In this document: piece by piece, positions 7,621-15,579 of the stretch
How positions within the stretch are numbered: the first letter of the stretch is position 1
Layout: each line of letters opens with the position of its first letter
Program-made: the position numbers and the translations under genes
Assembly: GCA_937958295.1 (NCBI GenBank)
Contig: CALFEY010000333.1
Coordinates: 1 to 20,958 of the forward strand
DNA: 20,958 bases
Direction: 5' to 3'
From: an uncultured Pseudomonadota bacterium
GTDB lineage: Bacteria > Pseudomonadota > Gammaproteobacteria > Burkholderiales > Casimicrobiaceae
Notes under the pieces: model-generated
What the model was told of the DNA's origin: nothing
Database searches by the model: none
What the model saw: the letters and a program-made list of their open reading frames with translations, nothing else

Positions 7621-9507
7621 TCAGGCGGCGGGCTTCACCCGCTTGCCCGCCAGCTGTGCCGTGTGGGCGCGCACCGAGGCCGCGATGCCGGGAGCGTCGA
7701 GCCCCACGTGCGACAGGAGGAAGTTGGGGTCGCCGTGGTCGAGGAAAAGGTCCGGCAGCCCCAGATGGAGGAGCGGCACCGCGACCCCTGCCGCTGCCAG
7801 CGCCTCGCCCACCGCGCTGCCGGCGCCGCCGGCCACCACCCCTTCCTCGATCGTGACGAGCAACTCGTGGTCGCGCGCGAGGCGCAGGATGAGGTCGACG
7901 TCCAGCGGCCGCACGAAGCGCATGTTGGCCACCGTGGCATCGAGCTCTTCCGCGGCCGCCAGGGCCGGTGCGAGCATCGGGCCGAAGGCCAGGAGCGCCA
8001 CGCGTTGCGAACGGCGGCCGGCTTCGCGGCGGAGCTCGCCCTTGCCTACCGGCACCGCGCTCATGGCGGCCACGATCGGCGCGCCCGGGCCCGCGCCGCG
8101 CGGATAGCGCACCGCGGCGGGCGTGCCGAGCGTGACAGCGGTGTACAGCATCTGCCGGCACTCGTTCTCGTCGGCGGGCGTCATCACGGTGGTGTTGGGC
8201 AGGCAGCGCAGATAGGCGAGATCGAAGGCGCCGAGGTGAGTGGCGCCGTCCGCGCCCACAATGCCGGCGCGATCGATGGCGAACACCACCGGCAGGTTCT
8301 GCAGCGCGACGTCGTGGATCAGCTGGTCGTAGCCGCGCTGGAGAAACGTCGAGTAGATGGCCACCACCGGGCGCATTCCGTCGCAAGCGAGCCCCGCCGC
8401 GAAGGTCACGGCGTGCTGCTCGGCGATGCCCACGTCGAAGTAGCGCGTGGGATATTCCTGCGAGAAGCGCACGAGCCCCGATCCCTCGCGCATCGCCGGG
8501 GTGATGCCCACCACGCGCGGGTCCAGCCCGGCCATGTCGCACAGCCAGTCGCCGAAGACCTGCGCGTAGGTGGGCTTACCCGCCGCCTTGCTCACGACGC
8601 CCATGGCCGGGTCGAACTTGCTCACGCCGTGGTAGAGGATCGGATCCTCCTCGGCCCGCGGATAGCCATAGCCCTTCTTGGTGATGACGTGCAGGAACTG
8701 CGGGCCTGACAAGCCGCGCACGTTGGCGAGCGTGCGCACGAGGTTGTCGACGTCGTGACCGTCGATGGGGCCGATGTAGTTGAAGCCGAACTCCTCGAAC
8801 AGCGTGCCGGGAAGCACCATGCCCTTCATGTGCTCTTCCACGCGACGCGCGAGGTCGTGCACGGGCGGCAGGCGGCCGAGCACTTCCTTGCCCCCGCGAC
8901 GCACGGTGTTGTACAGGCGGCTCGAGAGGATCTTGGCGAGGTAGTTGTTGAGCGCCCCCACCGGCTCGGAGATGGACATCTCGTTGTCGTTGAGGATCAC
9001 GAGGATATCGTTGCCTTGCGCGTTGTTGAGCGCCTCGAAGGCCATGCCGGCGCTCATCGCACCGTCGCCGATCACCGCCACGGCGTGCCGCTTGACGCCG
9101 GCGAGCCGCGCCGCGGCGGCCATGCCGAGCGCGGCCGAGATGGAGGTGGAGGAGTGCGCCGTGCCGAACGTGTCGTAATCCGATTCCTGGCGACGGGGAA
9201 AGCCCGACGGCCCTTCCCATTGCCGCAGCCGTGCCATGGCGGAGCGCCGGCCGGTGAGAATCTTGTGCGCGTAGGTCTGGTGGCCGACGTCCCACACGAT
9301 GCGATCGTGCGGCGTATCGAAGACATAGTGCAGTGCGACCGTGAGCTCCACCGTGCCGAGATTGGAGGACAGGTGGCCGCCGGTCTGCGCGACCGAGTGC
9401 AGCAGGAACTGGCGGAGCTCCCGCGCGACGTCGCGCAACTGCGACCGATCGAGCTTGCGCAGGTCCGCCGGGGATTGGATGCCTTCGAGGAGGGGGTAAG
9501 GGGTCAT
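7621..9507 (-). CDS. dxs: 1-deoxy-D-xylulose-5-phosphate synthase
   Basis: Dxs condenses pyruvate and glyceraldehyde 3-phosphate to DXP, the first step of the MEP isoprenoid pathway, using thiamine diphosphate. The N-terminal part shows GGHLSSNLGTVELTVALHYVF (starting at about residue 43), with the His of DVGHQ. The ThDP/Mg motif runs from GDGAMSAGMAFEALNN (147-162) to NDNEMSIS (173-180). The transketolase pyrimidine-binding domain has DVGIAEQHAVTFAAG, with catalytic Glu at about 363. Length is 628 residues, as usual. The ATG at 9507 begins 5 bp after the ispA stop. The frame is open far upstream, but that stretch is only the shadow of ispA. No strong ribosome site is seen; coupling to ispA is likely. 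Confidence 0.97.
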   Translation of the reverse strand: MTPYPLLEGIQSPADLRKLDRSQLRDVARELRQFLLHSVAQTGGHLSSNLGTVELTVALHYVFDTPHDRIVWDVGHQTYAHKILTGRRSAMARLRQWEGPSGFPRRQESDYDTFGTAHSSTSISAALGMAAAARLAGVKRHAVAVIGDGAMSAGMAFEALNNAQGNDILVILNDNEMSISEPVGALNNYLAKILSSRLYNTVRRGGKEVLGRLPPVHDLARRVEEHMKGMVLPGTLFEEFGFNYIGPIDGHDVDNLVRTLANVRGLSGPQFLHVITKKGYGYPRAEEDPILYHGVSKFDPAMGVVSKAAGKPTYAQVFGDWLCDMAGLDPRVVGITPAMREGSGLVRFSQEYPTRYFDVGIAEQHAVTFAAGLACDGMRPVVAIYSTFLQRGYDQLIHDVALQNLPVVFAIDRAGIVGADGATHLGAFDLAYLRCLPNTTVMTPADENECRQMLYTAVTLGTPAAVRYPRGAGPGAPIVAAMSAVPVGKGELRREAGRRSQRVALLAFGPMLAPALAAAEELDATVANMRFVRPLDVDLILRLARDHELLVTIEEGVVAGGAGSAVGEALAAAGVAVPLLHLGLPDLFLDHGDPNFLLSHVGLDAPGIAASVRAHTAQLAGKRVKPAA

Positions 9508-9512
9508 GGCGT

Positions 9513-10406
9513 CTAGCGGTCGCGCTTTGTGATCCAGTCGGCGATCTCCCCCAGCCGGCGGCCACGACGGCCAAAGGGGGCGATCGCAGCGTGGGCCTCC
9601 TCGCGCAACGCCTCGGCGTGCTCCCGCGCTTCGGCGAGGCCGAGGAGCGAGACGTAGGTGGGCTTGTTCTGGGCAGCGTCCTTGCCGGCGGTCTTGCCGA
9701 GCGACGCCGCGGAGCCCTCGACGTCGAGGATGTCGTCGACGACCTGGAACGCGAGTCCCACCGCGCGGGCGAAGGTCGCGAGCGCCGCCTCGGTCCCCTG
9801 GGCGCCACGGCCGCATTGCGCGCCGAGGAGGATGGAAACGCGGATCATCGCCCCCGTTTTCATGCGGTGCATCGATTCCAGGGCCGGCAGGGCCATGGCC
9901 TTGCCCACGTGCAGGAGGTCGACCGCCTGGCCGCCGGCCATGCCCGCCGCGCCCGCCGCCTGCGCGAGGAGGCGACAGGCCTGCGCGGGATCGGGCAGGC
10001 GCACCGCCTGGAGGGCGGCGAAGGCCTGCGCCTGCAGGGCGTCGCCCGCGAGAAGCGCCATCGCCTCCCCGAACTTCACGTGGCACGTGGGCTTGCCGCG
10101 GCGCAGGACGTCGTTGTCCATCGCCGGCAGGTCGTCGTGCACGAGCGAGTAGGCGTGGATCATCTCGACGGCGGCCGCGACACCATCCACCGCGGCGGGC
10201 TCGGCCTGCGCGAGCTCGCCCGCGGCGTAGGCCAGGAGCGGCCGCATGCGCTTGCCACCGCCGAGAGTGGCATAGCGCATGGCCTCGATGAGCACGTGGG
10301 GGATGGAGACTGCCGGCGCGAGCGCGCGGTCGAGCACGCCCTCGATGCGCTGCTGCCGTTCCAGGACCCAGTCCGGGAAGGCGACGTCAGGCCCCATCGT
10401 CCCCAT
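9513..10406 (-). CDS. ispA: (2E,6E)-farnesyl diphosphate synthase
   Basis: IspA elongates DMAPP with two IPP units to farnesyl diphosphate, feeding quinone and undecaprenyl synthesis. GGGKRMRPLLAY (49-60) binds IPP. The first Asp-rich motif is DDLPAMD (91-97) and the second is DDILD (224-228), both complete. KTGAMI (183-188) and KPTY (248-251) also fit. The length is 297 residues from the ATG at 10406; the ATG at 10397 is equally possible. Both overlap the end of xseB, and dxs follows after 5 bp, so xseB-ispA-dxs forms one tightly packed operon, the common proteobacterial order. Function is firm; start uncertain by three codons. Confidence 0.96.
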   Translation of the reverse strand: MGTMGPDVAFPDWVLERQQRIEGVLDRALAPAVSIPHVLIEAMRYATLGGGKRMRPLLAYAAGELAQAEPAAVDGVAAAVEMIHAYSLVHDDLPAMDNDVLRRGKPTCHVKFGEAMALLAGDALQAQAFAALQAVRLPDPAQACRLLAQAAGAAGMAGGQAVDLLHVGKAMALPALESMHRMKTGAMIRVSILLGAQCGRGAQGTEAALATFARAVGLAFQVVDDILDVEGSAASLGKTAGKDAAQNKPTYVSLLGLAEAREHAEALREEAHAAIAPFGRRGRRLGEIADWITKRDR

Positions 10407-10632
10407 GGCTCGCCGTGAAGGGCTTGAGCACGCCCTTCTCCAGGATCTCGATCTGCTGCTGGGCGTCCTTGAGCGCACCTTGGCAATAGGCCACGAGCTC
10501 GGCGCCGCGCCGGTATGCTTGCAACGATTCGACGAGCGGCATCTGCCCGCCTTCCATCGCGGCGACGATGCCTTCGAGCTCGGCGAGCGCCGATTCGAAG
10601 TCCTTGGGAGCGGCGGAAGGGCTGGGTGTCAC
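10387..10632 (-). CDS. xseB: exodeoxyribonuclease VII small subunit
   Basis: XseB is the small helical subunit that assembles with XseA into exonuclease VII, which degrades single-stranded DNA from both ends. The sequence DFESALAELEGIVAAMEGG and the YRRGAELVAYCQGAL helix are typical of the family. The GTG at 10632 gives 81 residues, the usual size; an in-frame extension to 10737 is Arg/Pro-rich and looks non-coding. No Shine-Dalgarno is visible at the GTG, so the start is tentative. Its 3' end overlaps ispA by about 20 bp. xseA is not in the window. Confidence 0.92.
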   Translation of the reverse strand: MTPSPSAAPKDFESALAELEGIVAAMEGGQMPLVESLQAYRRGAELVAYCQGALKDAQQQIEILEKGVLKPFTASHGDDGA

Positions 10633-10807
10633 GCGTTGGGAGGGACGGAAGCGGAACGGAAACGCCGGCGGTCGCTCGGCTCGCGGGGCGAGGCGGTGGC
10701 TTCGCGGCGGACGGGCTCGCTGCTGCGGGACCTGCACCCGGATCCGGCGCGCACACGGGCACGGATCGGCGCAAGGGTCGCCAGCACGGGATTTCTTCCG
10801 TAAGGTC

Positions 10808-10837
10808 TTGACCTGACGATGGAAAGTGCCATATCAT
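10808..10837 (+). promoter_or_regulatory. sigma70-like promoter facing the Rieske oxygenase gene
   Basis: TTGACC (five of six to the -35 consensus) and TATCAT (five of six to the -10 consensus) are separated by 18 bp. The predicted start site is about 220 nt before the Rieske ATG, implying a long leader. The same bases give TATGAT on the opposite strand, so a divergent promoter towards xseB may overlap. Confidence 0.45.
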
Positions 10838-11009
10838 AGCATGTTTGACGACGCGGCCAGCAGCGAGACCTTTCGTGCGGCCGACTTAGCAAAGCGGTCC
10901 GGGGCGGCAACACGCTCGACCGGTGGGGCAGGAAGAGGCAGGGCGCGGGGCAGCGGAAACCCCGAGGGTCCGGCCAAGGTCACACCACGAGTCATGCCGT
11001 AAGCGTCCC

Positions 11010-11041
11010 GGGTTGTTGGGTTGGGTTGGTTGCAAGCAACC
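11010..11041 (+). other. G-rich tract and stem-loop in the Rieske gene leader
   Basis: Three GGG runs (11010, 11018, 11023) and a GG (11028) are separated by T-rich linkers, a possible two-tetrad G-quadruplex. The last GG also starts GGTTGC (11028-11033), which pairs with GCAACC (11036-11041), so the two folds would compete. It ends 9 nt before the AAAGGG ribosome site. Confidence 0.35.
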
Positions 11042-11063
11042 ATTGCTACGAAAGGGTAGGCCG

Positions 11064-12173
11064 ATGTCCGACCTCGCTACCGCGGGGCGTTTGCGTCCTT
11101 CCACGACGCAGTTTCCCGTTTCCTGGTATTGCGATCCCCGCGTCCTGGCGGCCGAGCGAGCTCACCTGCTCGCCCGCGGGCCCGGCTACGTCGGCCACGA
11201 GCTCATGGTCCCGGAGCGCGGCGACTTCCAGGTGCTTGCCGCCCGCGACGATGCACAGATGCTCGTCCGCAGTGCCGGTGGCATCGAGCTCCTCTCCAAC
11301 ATCTGCCGCCACCGCCAAGCCATCATGAAGAACGGCCGCGGCAATGCGAGCAACATCGTGTGCCCGTTGCACCGGTGGACCTACGATCTCAAGGGCGAGC
11401 TCCTGGGGGCGCCGCACTTCGAGTCGAAGCCATGCCTCAACCTCGCGCGCTCGCCGCTCACCCATTGGAACGGCCTGCTCTTCGACGGCCCGCGTGACGT
11501 GCGCCGCGACTTGGCGGCGCTCGGCGTGAAGGAGTTCGACTTCTCGGGCTACCTCCTCGATCGCGTCGAGACGCACATTTGCAACTACAACTGGAAGACC
11601 TTCATCGAGGTCTACCTCGAGGACTACCACGTGGGCCCGTTCCATCCGGGACTCGGCCAGTTCGTGACCTGCGAGGACCTCCGCTGGGAGTTCGGTGACT
11701 GGTACTCGGTGCAAACCGTGGGCCTTAACAACCAGCTCGCCAAGGCTGGCTCGCGAACCTACGAGCGCTGGCACAAGGCGGTGCTCAACTTCTACCGCGG
11801 CGAGATGCCTCGCCAGGGCGCCGTGTGGCTCACCTACTACCCGAACATCATGCTCGAGTGGTATCCGCACGTGCTCGTGATCAGCACGCTGATCCCGGAG
11901 GGAGTGGATCGCACGCGCAATATCGTGGAGTTCTACTATCCCGAGGAGATCGCCCTTTTCGAGCGGGAGTTCGTCGAGGCGGAGCAGGCGGCGTACATGG
12001 AGACCGCGAGGGAAGACGACGAGATCGCCGAGCGCATGGATGCGGGGCGTAGAGCCCTTTACGCGCGCGGGAGCAGCGAGGTCGGCCCTTACCAGTCGCC
12101 GATGGAAGACGGCATGCAGCACTTCCACGAGTTCTACCGGCGCGAGATGGAGCCGCACATCGCGCACCTGTAG
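11064..12173 (+). CDS. Rieske [2Fe-2S] aromatic-ring-hydroxylating oxygenase, alpha-subunit type
   Basis: A 369-residue Rieske non-haem iron oxygenase. The Rieske cluster ligands are Cys81-x-His83 in NICRHRQ and Cys100-x2-His103 in CPLHRW. The catalytic domain has the NWKTFIEVYLEDYHVGPFH segment, giving iron ligands His189 and His194; an acidic group in REDDE (316-320) likely holds the third ligand. The substrate is unknown. No beta subunit, ferredoxin or reductase gene lies beside it, so electron donors must be encoded elsewhere. The ATG at 11064 follows AAAGGG and TAGG; an in-frame extension to 10923 is Arg/Gly-rich and lacks family similarity. I recall this gene divergent from xseB in other betaproteobacteria, which suggests a conserved, perhaps housekeeping, role. 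Confidence 0.9.
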   Translation: MSDLATAGRLRPSTTQFPVSWYCDPRVLAAERAHLLARGPGYVGHELMVPERGDFQVLAARDDAQMLVRSAGGIELLSNICRHRQAIMKNGRGNASNIVCPLHRWTYDLKGELLGAPHFESKPCLNLARSPLTHWNGLLFDGPRDVRRDLAALGVKEFDFSGYLLDRVETHICNYNWKTFIEVYLEDYHVGPFHPGLGQFVTCEDLRWEFGDWYSVQTVGLNNQLAKAGSRTYERWHKAVLNFYRGEMPRQGAVWLTYYPNIMLEWYPHVLVISTLIPEGVDRTRNIVEFYYPEEIALFEREFVEAEQAAYMETAREDDEIAERMDAGRRALYARGSSEVGPYQSPMEDGMQHFHEFYRREMEPHIAHL

Positions 12174-12198
12174 CAGGGTGCCCCGCCGGCGGAGCAAG

Positions 12199-12204
12199 TA
12201 GAAT
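12199..12204 (+). promoter_or_regulatory. -10 box placed for a leaderless sulfurtransferase mRNA
   Basis: TAGAAT followed by exactly 6 nt (CCGCGG) and the ATG at 12211, which would put +1 on the start codon. CCGCCGGCGG, a perfect 10-bp palindrome (12183-12192), lies 6 bp upstream and could be an operator or the end of the Rieske transcript. No -35 match is seen; GGAG at 12191 is too far from the ATG to be a ribosome site. Confidence 0.48.
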
Positions 12205-12210
12205 CCGCGG

Positions 12211-13059
12211 ATGATCCGAACCCTCGTTTCCACCGACGACCTCGAGGTCCGGCTCGCCAAGCCGGACCTCGTCGTGCTCGACGTCCGCCACGACCTCGCC
12301 AAGCCCGACACCTGGGGCGAAGCGCAATACAACGGCGGGCACATCCCGGGCGCGATCTTCGTGCATCTCGATCGCGACCTCTCCGGCCCGAAGACAGGGC
12401 GCAACGGACGCCATCCGCTGCCCACGCCGGAAGATGCCGCCGCGACCTTCGGCAGGCTGGGCATCGGAGCGGGCAAGGAGGTCGTCGTGTACGACCAGGG
12501 CGGCGGGGTCTTCGCCTCGCGCTTATGGTGGATGCTGCGCTGGTTGGGCTTCGCCGATGTCGCAGTGCTCGACGGCGGCTATGCCAAGTGGTCGGGCGAA
12601 GGGCGCGTGGTGAGCGAGGAGGCCACCGTGCCCACCCCCACGGAGTTCCGCGTGGGGAAGGTCACGCCCACCGTCGACGTCGCCGGCATCGCGGGCAGTC
12701 TCGCGCGGCGCGCCCTCTTCATCATCGACGCCCGCGGCGGCGAGCGCTTCCGCGGAGAGACGGAGCCGATGGACCGGGTCGCCGGTCACATCCCCGGGGC
12801 ACGCAACCGGCCCTACACGGAGAACCTCGGCGCCGGCAACACGTTCAAGTCGGCGGCGGAACTGCGCCGGGAGTTCGAGGTGCTTCTCGATGGCGCCGGC
12901 GTGGATTCCGTGGTGCACCAGTGCGGGTCCGGTGTGTCGGCCTGCCACAACATCCTCGCCATGGAAGTGGCGGGACTCTCCGGCACCCGGCTCTATCCCG
13001 GGTCATGGAGCGAGTGGTGCGCGGACCCGGCACGCCCCATCTCCATCGGCAGCAAGTAG
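12211..13059 (+). CDS. sseA: 3-mercaptopyruvate/thiosulfate sulfurtransferase, two rhodanese domains
   Basis: A 282-residue tandem rhodanese protein. The N-terminal domain (about 1-130) is the inactive copy, with DVRHDL, GHIPGA and DGGYAKW. The C-terminal domain (about 155-280) has DARGGERF, AGHIPGA and the active loop HQCGSGVSACHN, with catalytic Cys238. The loop CGSGVSA resembles the CGSGVTA of 3-mercaptopyruvate sulfurtransferases (SseA type) rather than the CRKGVTA of thiosulfate sulfurtransferases, so mercaptopyruvate is the better guess for donor. It starts 37 bp after the Rieske gene, but has its own TAGAAT before the ATG and no Shine-Dalgarno. It is convergent with thpR, 31 bp away. 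A role in sulfide or cyanide handling alongside the downstream fccAB is possible but only inferred. Confidence 0.9.
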   Translation: MIRTLVSTDDLEVRLAKPDLVVLDVRHDLAKPDTWGEAQYNGGHIPGAIFVHLDRDLSGPKTGRNGRHPLPTPEDAAATFGRLGIGAGKEVVVYDQGGGVFASRLWWMLRWLGFADVAVLDGGYAKWSGEGRVVSEEATVPTPTEFRVGKVTPTVDVAGIAGSLARRALFIIDARGGERFRGETEPMDRVAGHIPGARNRPYTENLGAGNTFKSAAELRREFEVLLDGAGVDSVVHQCGSGVSACHNILAMEVAGLSGTRLYPGSWSEWCADPARPISIGSK

Positions 13060-13083
13060 GCGGCAGCGAACGTCCCAGCCGCC
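13059..13083. terminator. weak hairpin between sseA and thpR
   Basis: GGCGGC (13059-13064) pairs with GCCGCC (13078-13083) across a 13-base loop, filling the gap between the two convergent genes. There is no T-tract; it might serve as a weak shared terminator. Confidence 0.25.
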
Positions 13084-13090
13084 GCGCAAG

Positions 13091-13672
13091 CTAGTCGTCG
13101 ACGGTAAGCGGCCACTGCGCAAGCGTGGCGTGGACGGGCCCGTCGGCGTGCAGCTCCGAGCCGACAAGACAGAGGTTGCGCACCTCCCAGGTGATGGGCG
13201 CCACCGTGGCCCGAGCCTGCGGCTGCACGCAGCGCCGGGCGAGCGTGACGTGCGGACGAAAGGGCCGGCTCTCCACGTCGAAACCCGTGTCACGCAGCGC
13301 CTGGTTGAGCGTGGCGTGCAGATGCGACAGCGTCGCGGGCAGGTGCGACGGCGCAACCCACGCCACCCCCGACGCCCGCCACGCGCCGAGCGTATCGAAG
13401 AGCAGCCGGGCACCCGCACGGGGCAACGCATCACCGATCCGCCGAAGGTCCGCGAGGCTCGTGGCCGGCACGTCTCCCAGGAACGCCAAGGTGAGATGGA
13501 CGTGCTCGCCGGAGATCGCGCGGCCACGCGAGCGCCGCGCCACCTCGCGGGCCAGCGACACGAAGCGCAGGCGCACCGTGTCGTCGGGAACCAGGGCGAA
13601 GAACGCGCGGATGTTCTGCCCCACCGGCGCATCGTGCTGCGGCGCGGCCAGGGGATCGATGGTGGGTATCAT
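13091..13672 (-). CDS. thpR: RNA 2',3'-cyclic phosphodiesterase (2'-5' RNA ligase family)
   Basis: A 193-residue member of the 2H phosphoesterase superfamily. Two catalytic His-x-Thr motifs are present: HLTL (59-62) in EHVHLTLAFLGDVP and HVTL (141-144) in RPHVTLARR. IRAFFAL (21-27) is the usual first strand. Members hydrolyse 2',3'-cyclic phosphates on RNA; the physiological substrate is unclear. The ATG at 13672 is preceded by GGAGGGGA, a strong ribosome sequence but unusually close, so a GTG about 16 codons downstream remains possible. It lies downstream of aceA, separated by two hairpins, and is convergent with sseA. Confidence 0.9.
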   Translation of the reverse strand: MIPTIDPLAAPQHDAPVGQNIRAFFALVPDDTVRLRFVSLAREVARRSRGRAISGEHVHLTLAFLGDVPATSLADLRRIGDALPRAGARLLFDTLGAWRASGVAWVAPSHLPATLSHLHATLNQALRDTGFDVESRPFRPHVTLARRCVQPQARATVAPITWEVRNLCLVGSELHADGPVHATLAQWPLTVDD

Positions 13673-13707
13673 TCCCCTCCGACCGCATGAGCTGGTGCGG
13701 AGTTGCA

Positions 13708-13723
13708 TTGCACGGTCGTGCAA
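13708..13723. repeat. second hairpin in the aceA-thpR gap
   Basis: TTGCAC (13708-13713) and GTGCAA (13718-13723) form a perfect 6-bp stem with a 4-base loop. It touches the larger aceA terminator hairpin and shares two bases with it, so the two would fold in sequence or compete. Confidence 0.4.
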
Positions 13724-13758
13724 ACGACAGCGCCGCGCGAGGCGCGGCGTCGTCGTTT
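13722..13758 (-). terminator. long hairpin downstream of aceA
   Basis: AAACGAC (13722-13728) pairs with GTCGTTT (13752-13758), and CGCCGCGC (13731-13738) with GCGCGGCG (13742-13749), loop GAG. One G-T wobble and one A-C mismatch separate the two blocks, giving a stem of about 17 positions. It lies 42 bp after the aceA stop, with A residues before and T residues after the core on both strands, so it could work in either direction. Confidence 0.65.
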
Positions 13759-13800
13759 CGAAGCCACCGGCCGGCGGCCGGCGCTTTCCGAAGGCGGGGG

Positions 13801-15114
<1,314 letters not shown>

Positions 15115-15237
15115 TGCGGTGCTCCCTTGCGATCTGGTCCCATGAGGTCGGCCGAGACACCCGCGCGGCCGTTGCGTGATTGCGTGGCCACCATAACAAG
15201 CGGACAAGGCGTCGCACAACAGTTTTTGCGCATCGCA

Positions 15238-15251
15238 GAAAAATATTTTTC
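15238..15251. promoter_or_regulatory. 14-bp perfect palindrome on the aceA side
   Basis: GAAAAATATTTTTC is its own reverse complement. It lies 124 bp before the aceA GTG, just downstream of the weak aceA promoter candidate, where a bound repressor or an RNA hairpin could act. Confidence 0.4.
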
Positions 15252-15263
15252 CTTCAAAATCAT

Positions 15264-15272
15264 GATATTAGA
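15264..15272. repeat. GATATTAGA direct repeat, copy 1
   Basis: The 9-mer GATATTAGA occurs here and again at 15350-15358, 86 bp apart. This copy overlaps the candidate aceA -10 box; the second overlaps the right arm of the 18-bp palindrome. Confidence 0.4.
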
Positions 15273-15294
15273 AACCAATTCCACAGAATGGAAA
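15265..15294 (-). promoter_or_regulatory. weak promoter candidate for aceA
   Basis: On the minus strand, TTTCCA (15289-15294) and TAATAT (15265-15270) are 18 bp apart, each four of six to consensus. The predicted leader is about 145 nt. The AT-rich setting makes chance matches likely. Confidence 0.22.
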
Positions 15295-15336
15295 TAACCA
15301 GATCCTCTTGCGCGACAACGGTGCTGCTAAGCATCC

Positions 15337-15354
15337 ATATCTTATATAAGATAT
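15337..15354. promoter_or_regulatory. 18-bp perfect palindrome, probable operator
   Basis: ATATCTTATATAAGAT plus AT is identical to its reverse complement over all 18 bases. Perfect symmetry of this length in the AT-rich core between divergent aceA and fccA is typical of a dimeric regulator site. The regulator is not encoded in the window. Confidence 0.55.
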
Positions 15355-15358
15355 TAGA
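15350..15358. repeat. GATATTAGA direct repeat, copy 2
   Basis: Second copy of the 9-mer at 15264-15272, in the same orientation. It shares its first five bases with the 18-bp palindrome. Confidence 0.4.
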
Positions 15359-15361
15359 TAC

Positions 15362-15413
15362 TTATTGTTATGTGTTTATTGTAACCTATTGAATATTATT
15401 GTATTGTTATTGT
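15362..15413 (+). repeat. four TTATTGT direct repeats
   Basis: TTATTGT occurs at 15362-15368, 15376-15382, 15396-15402 and 15407-15413, all in the same direction, with start-to-start spacing of 14, 20 and 11 bp. It follows directly after the 18-bp palindrome. It could be a multi-site binding array or simple AT-rich low complexity. Confidence 0.4.
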
Positions 15414-15549
15414 CGACGTCTTCTTGCGCGATGGCAAAGGCCTTCCCCCGCGGCTGGAAATGATTTCCGTTGTGCCCCGACGCGCTTTTGGCGGCGGATC
15501 GGGTAGGCGCCTGCCTTCCCCTGCGGGAATATCGATGACGCCGGCAGCT

Positions 15550-15579
15550 ATGACGCTGGACCGCCGGAGGCTCTATGCT
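15550..15579 (+). promoter_or_regulatory. weak promoter candidate for fccAB
   Basis: ATGACG and TATGCT, each four of six to consensus, are 18 bp apart. The predicted start site is about 47 nt before the fccA GTG. Supported by position only. Confidence 0.27.

Larger units (their letters stand above)
10633..11063. other. 431-bp divergent spacer between xseB and the Rieske oxygenase gene
   Basis: I see no convincing gene here; the open frames lack ribosome sites and recognisable sequence. It holds a plus-strand promoter candidate (10808-10837), an overlapping minus-strand TATGAT (10833-10838) without a matching -35, and a G-rich stretch ending in a hairpin near the Rieske start (11010-11041). 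The xseB-proximal 150 bp is very GC-rich and otherwise featureless. Confidence 0.6.

Noticed and set aside
8756..9516. 253-codon plus-strand open frame
   Set aside because: Antisense to the conserved ThDP-binding part of dxs; no family resemblance.
10387..10737. Longer xseB (116 codons)
   Set aside because: The extra N-terminal residues are Arg/Pro-rich and exceed the family's usual length; the GTG at 10632 fits better.
10834..11043. 69-codon minus-strand open frame in the xseB/Rieske spacer
   Set aside because: No ribosome site, Pro/Ala-rich, no family resemblance, and covered by promoter and leader signals.
11046..12476. 476-codon minus-strand open frame
   Set aside because: Antisense to the intact Rieske gene and the start of sseA; the sense frame has all cluster and iron ligands.
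15180..15392. 70-codon plus-strand open frame in the AT-rich island
   Set aside because: TTG start without a ribosome site; the sequence follows from palindromes and AT repeats rather than coding constraint.
15230..15416. AT-rich island as a horizontally acquired insert or replication origin
   Set aside because: No integrase, terminal repeats, DnaA-box cluster or gene inside; it fits a divergent control region better.
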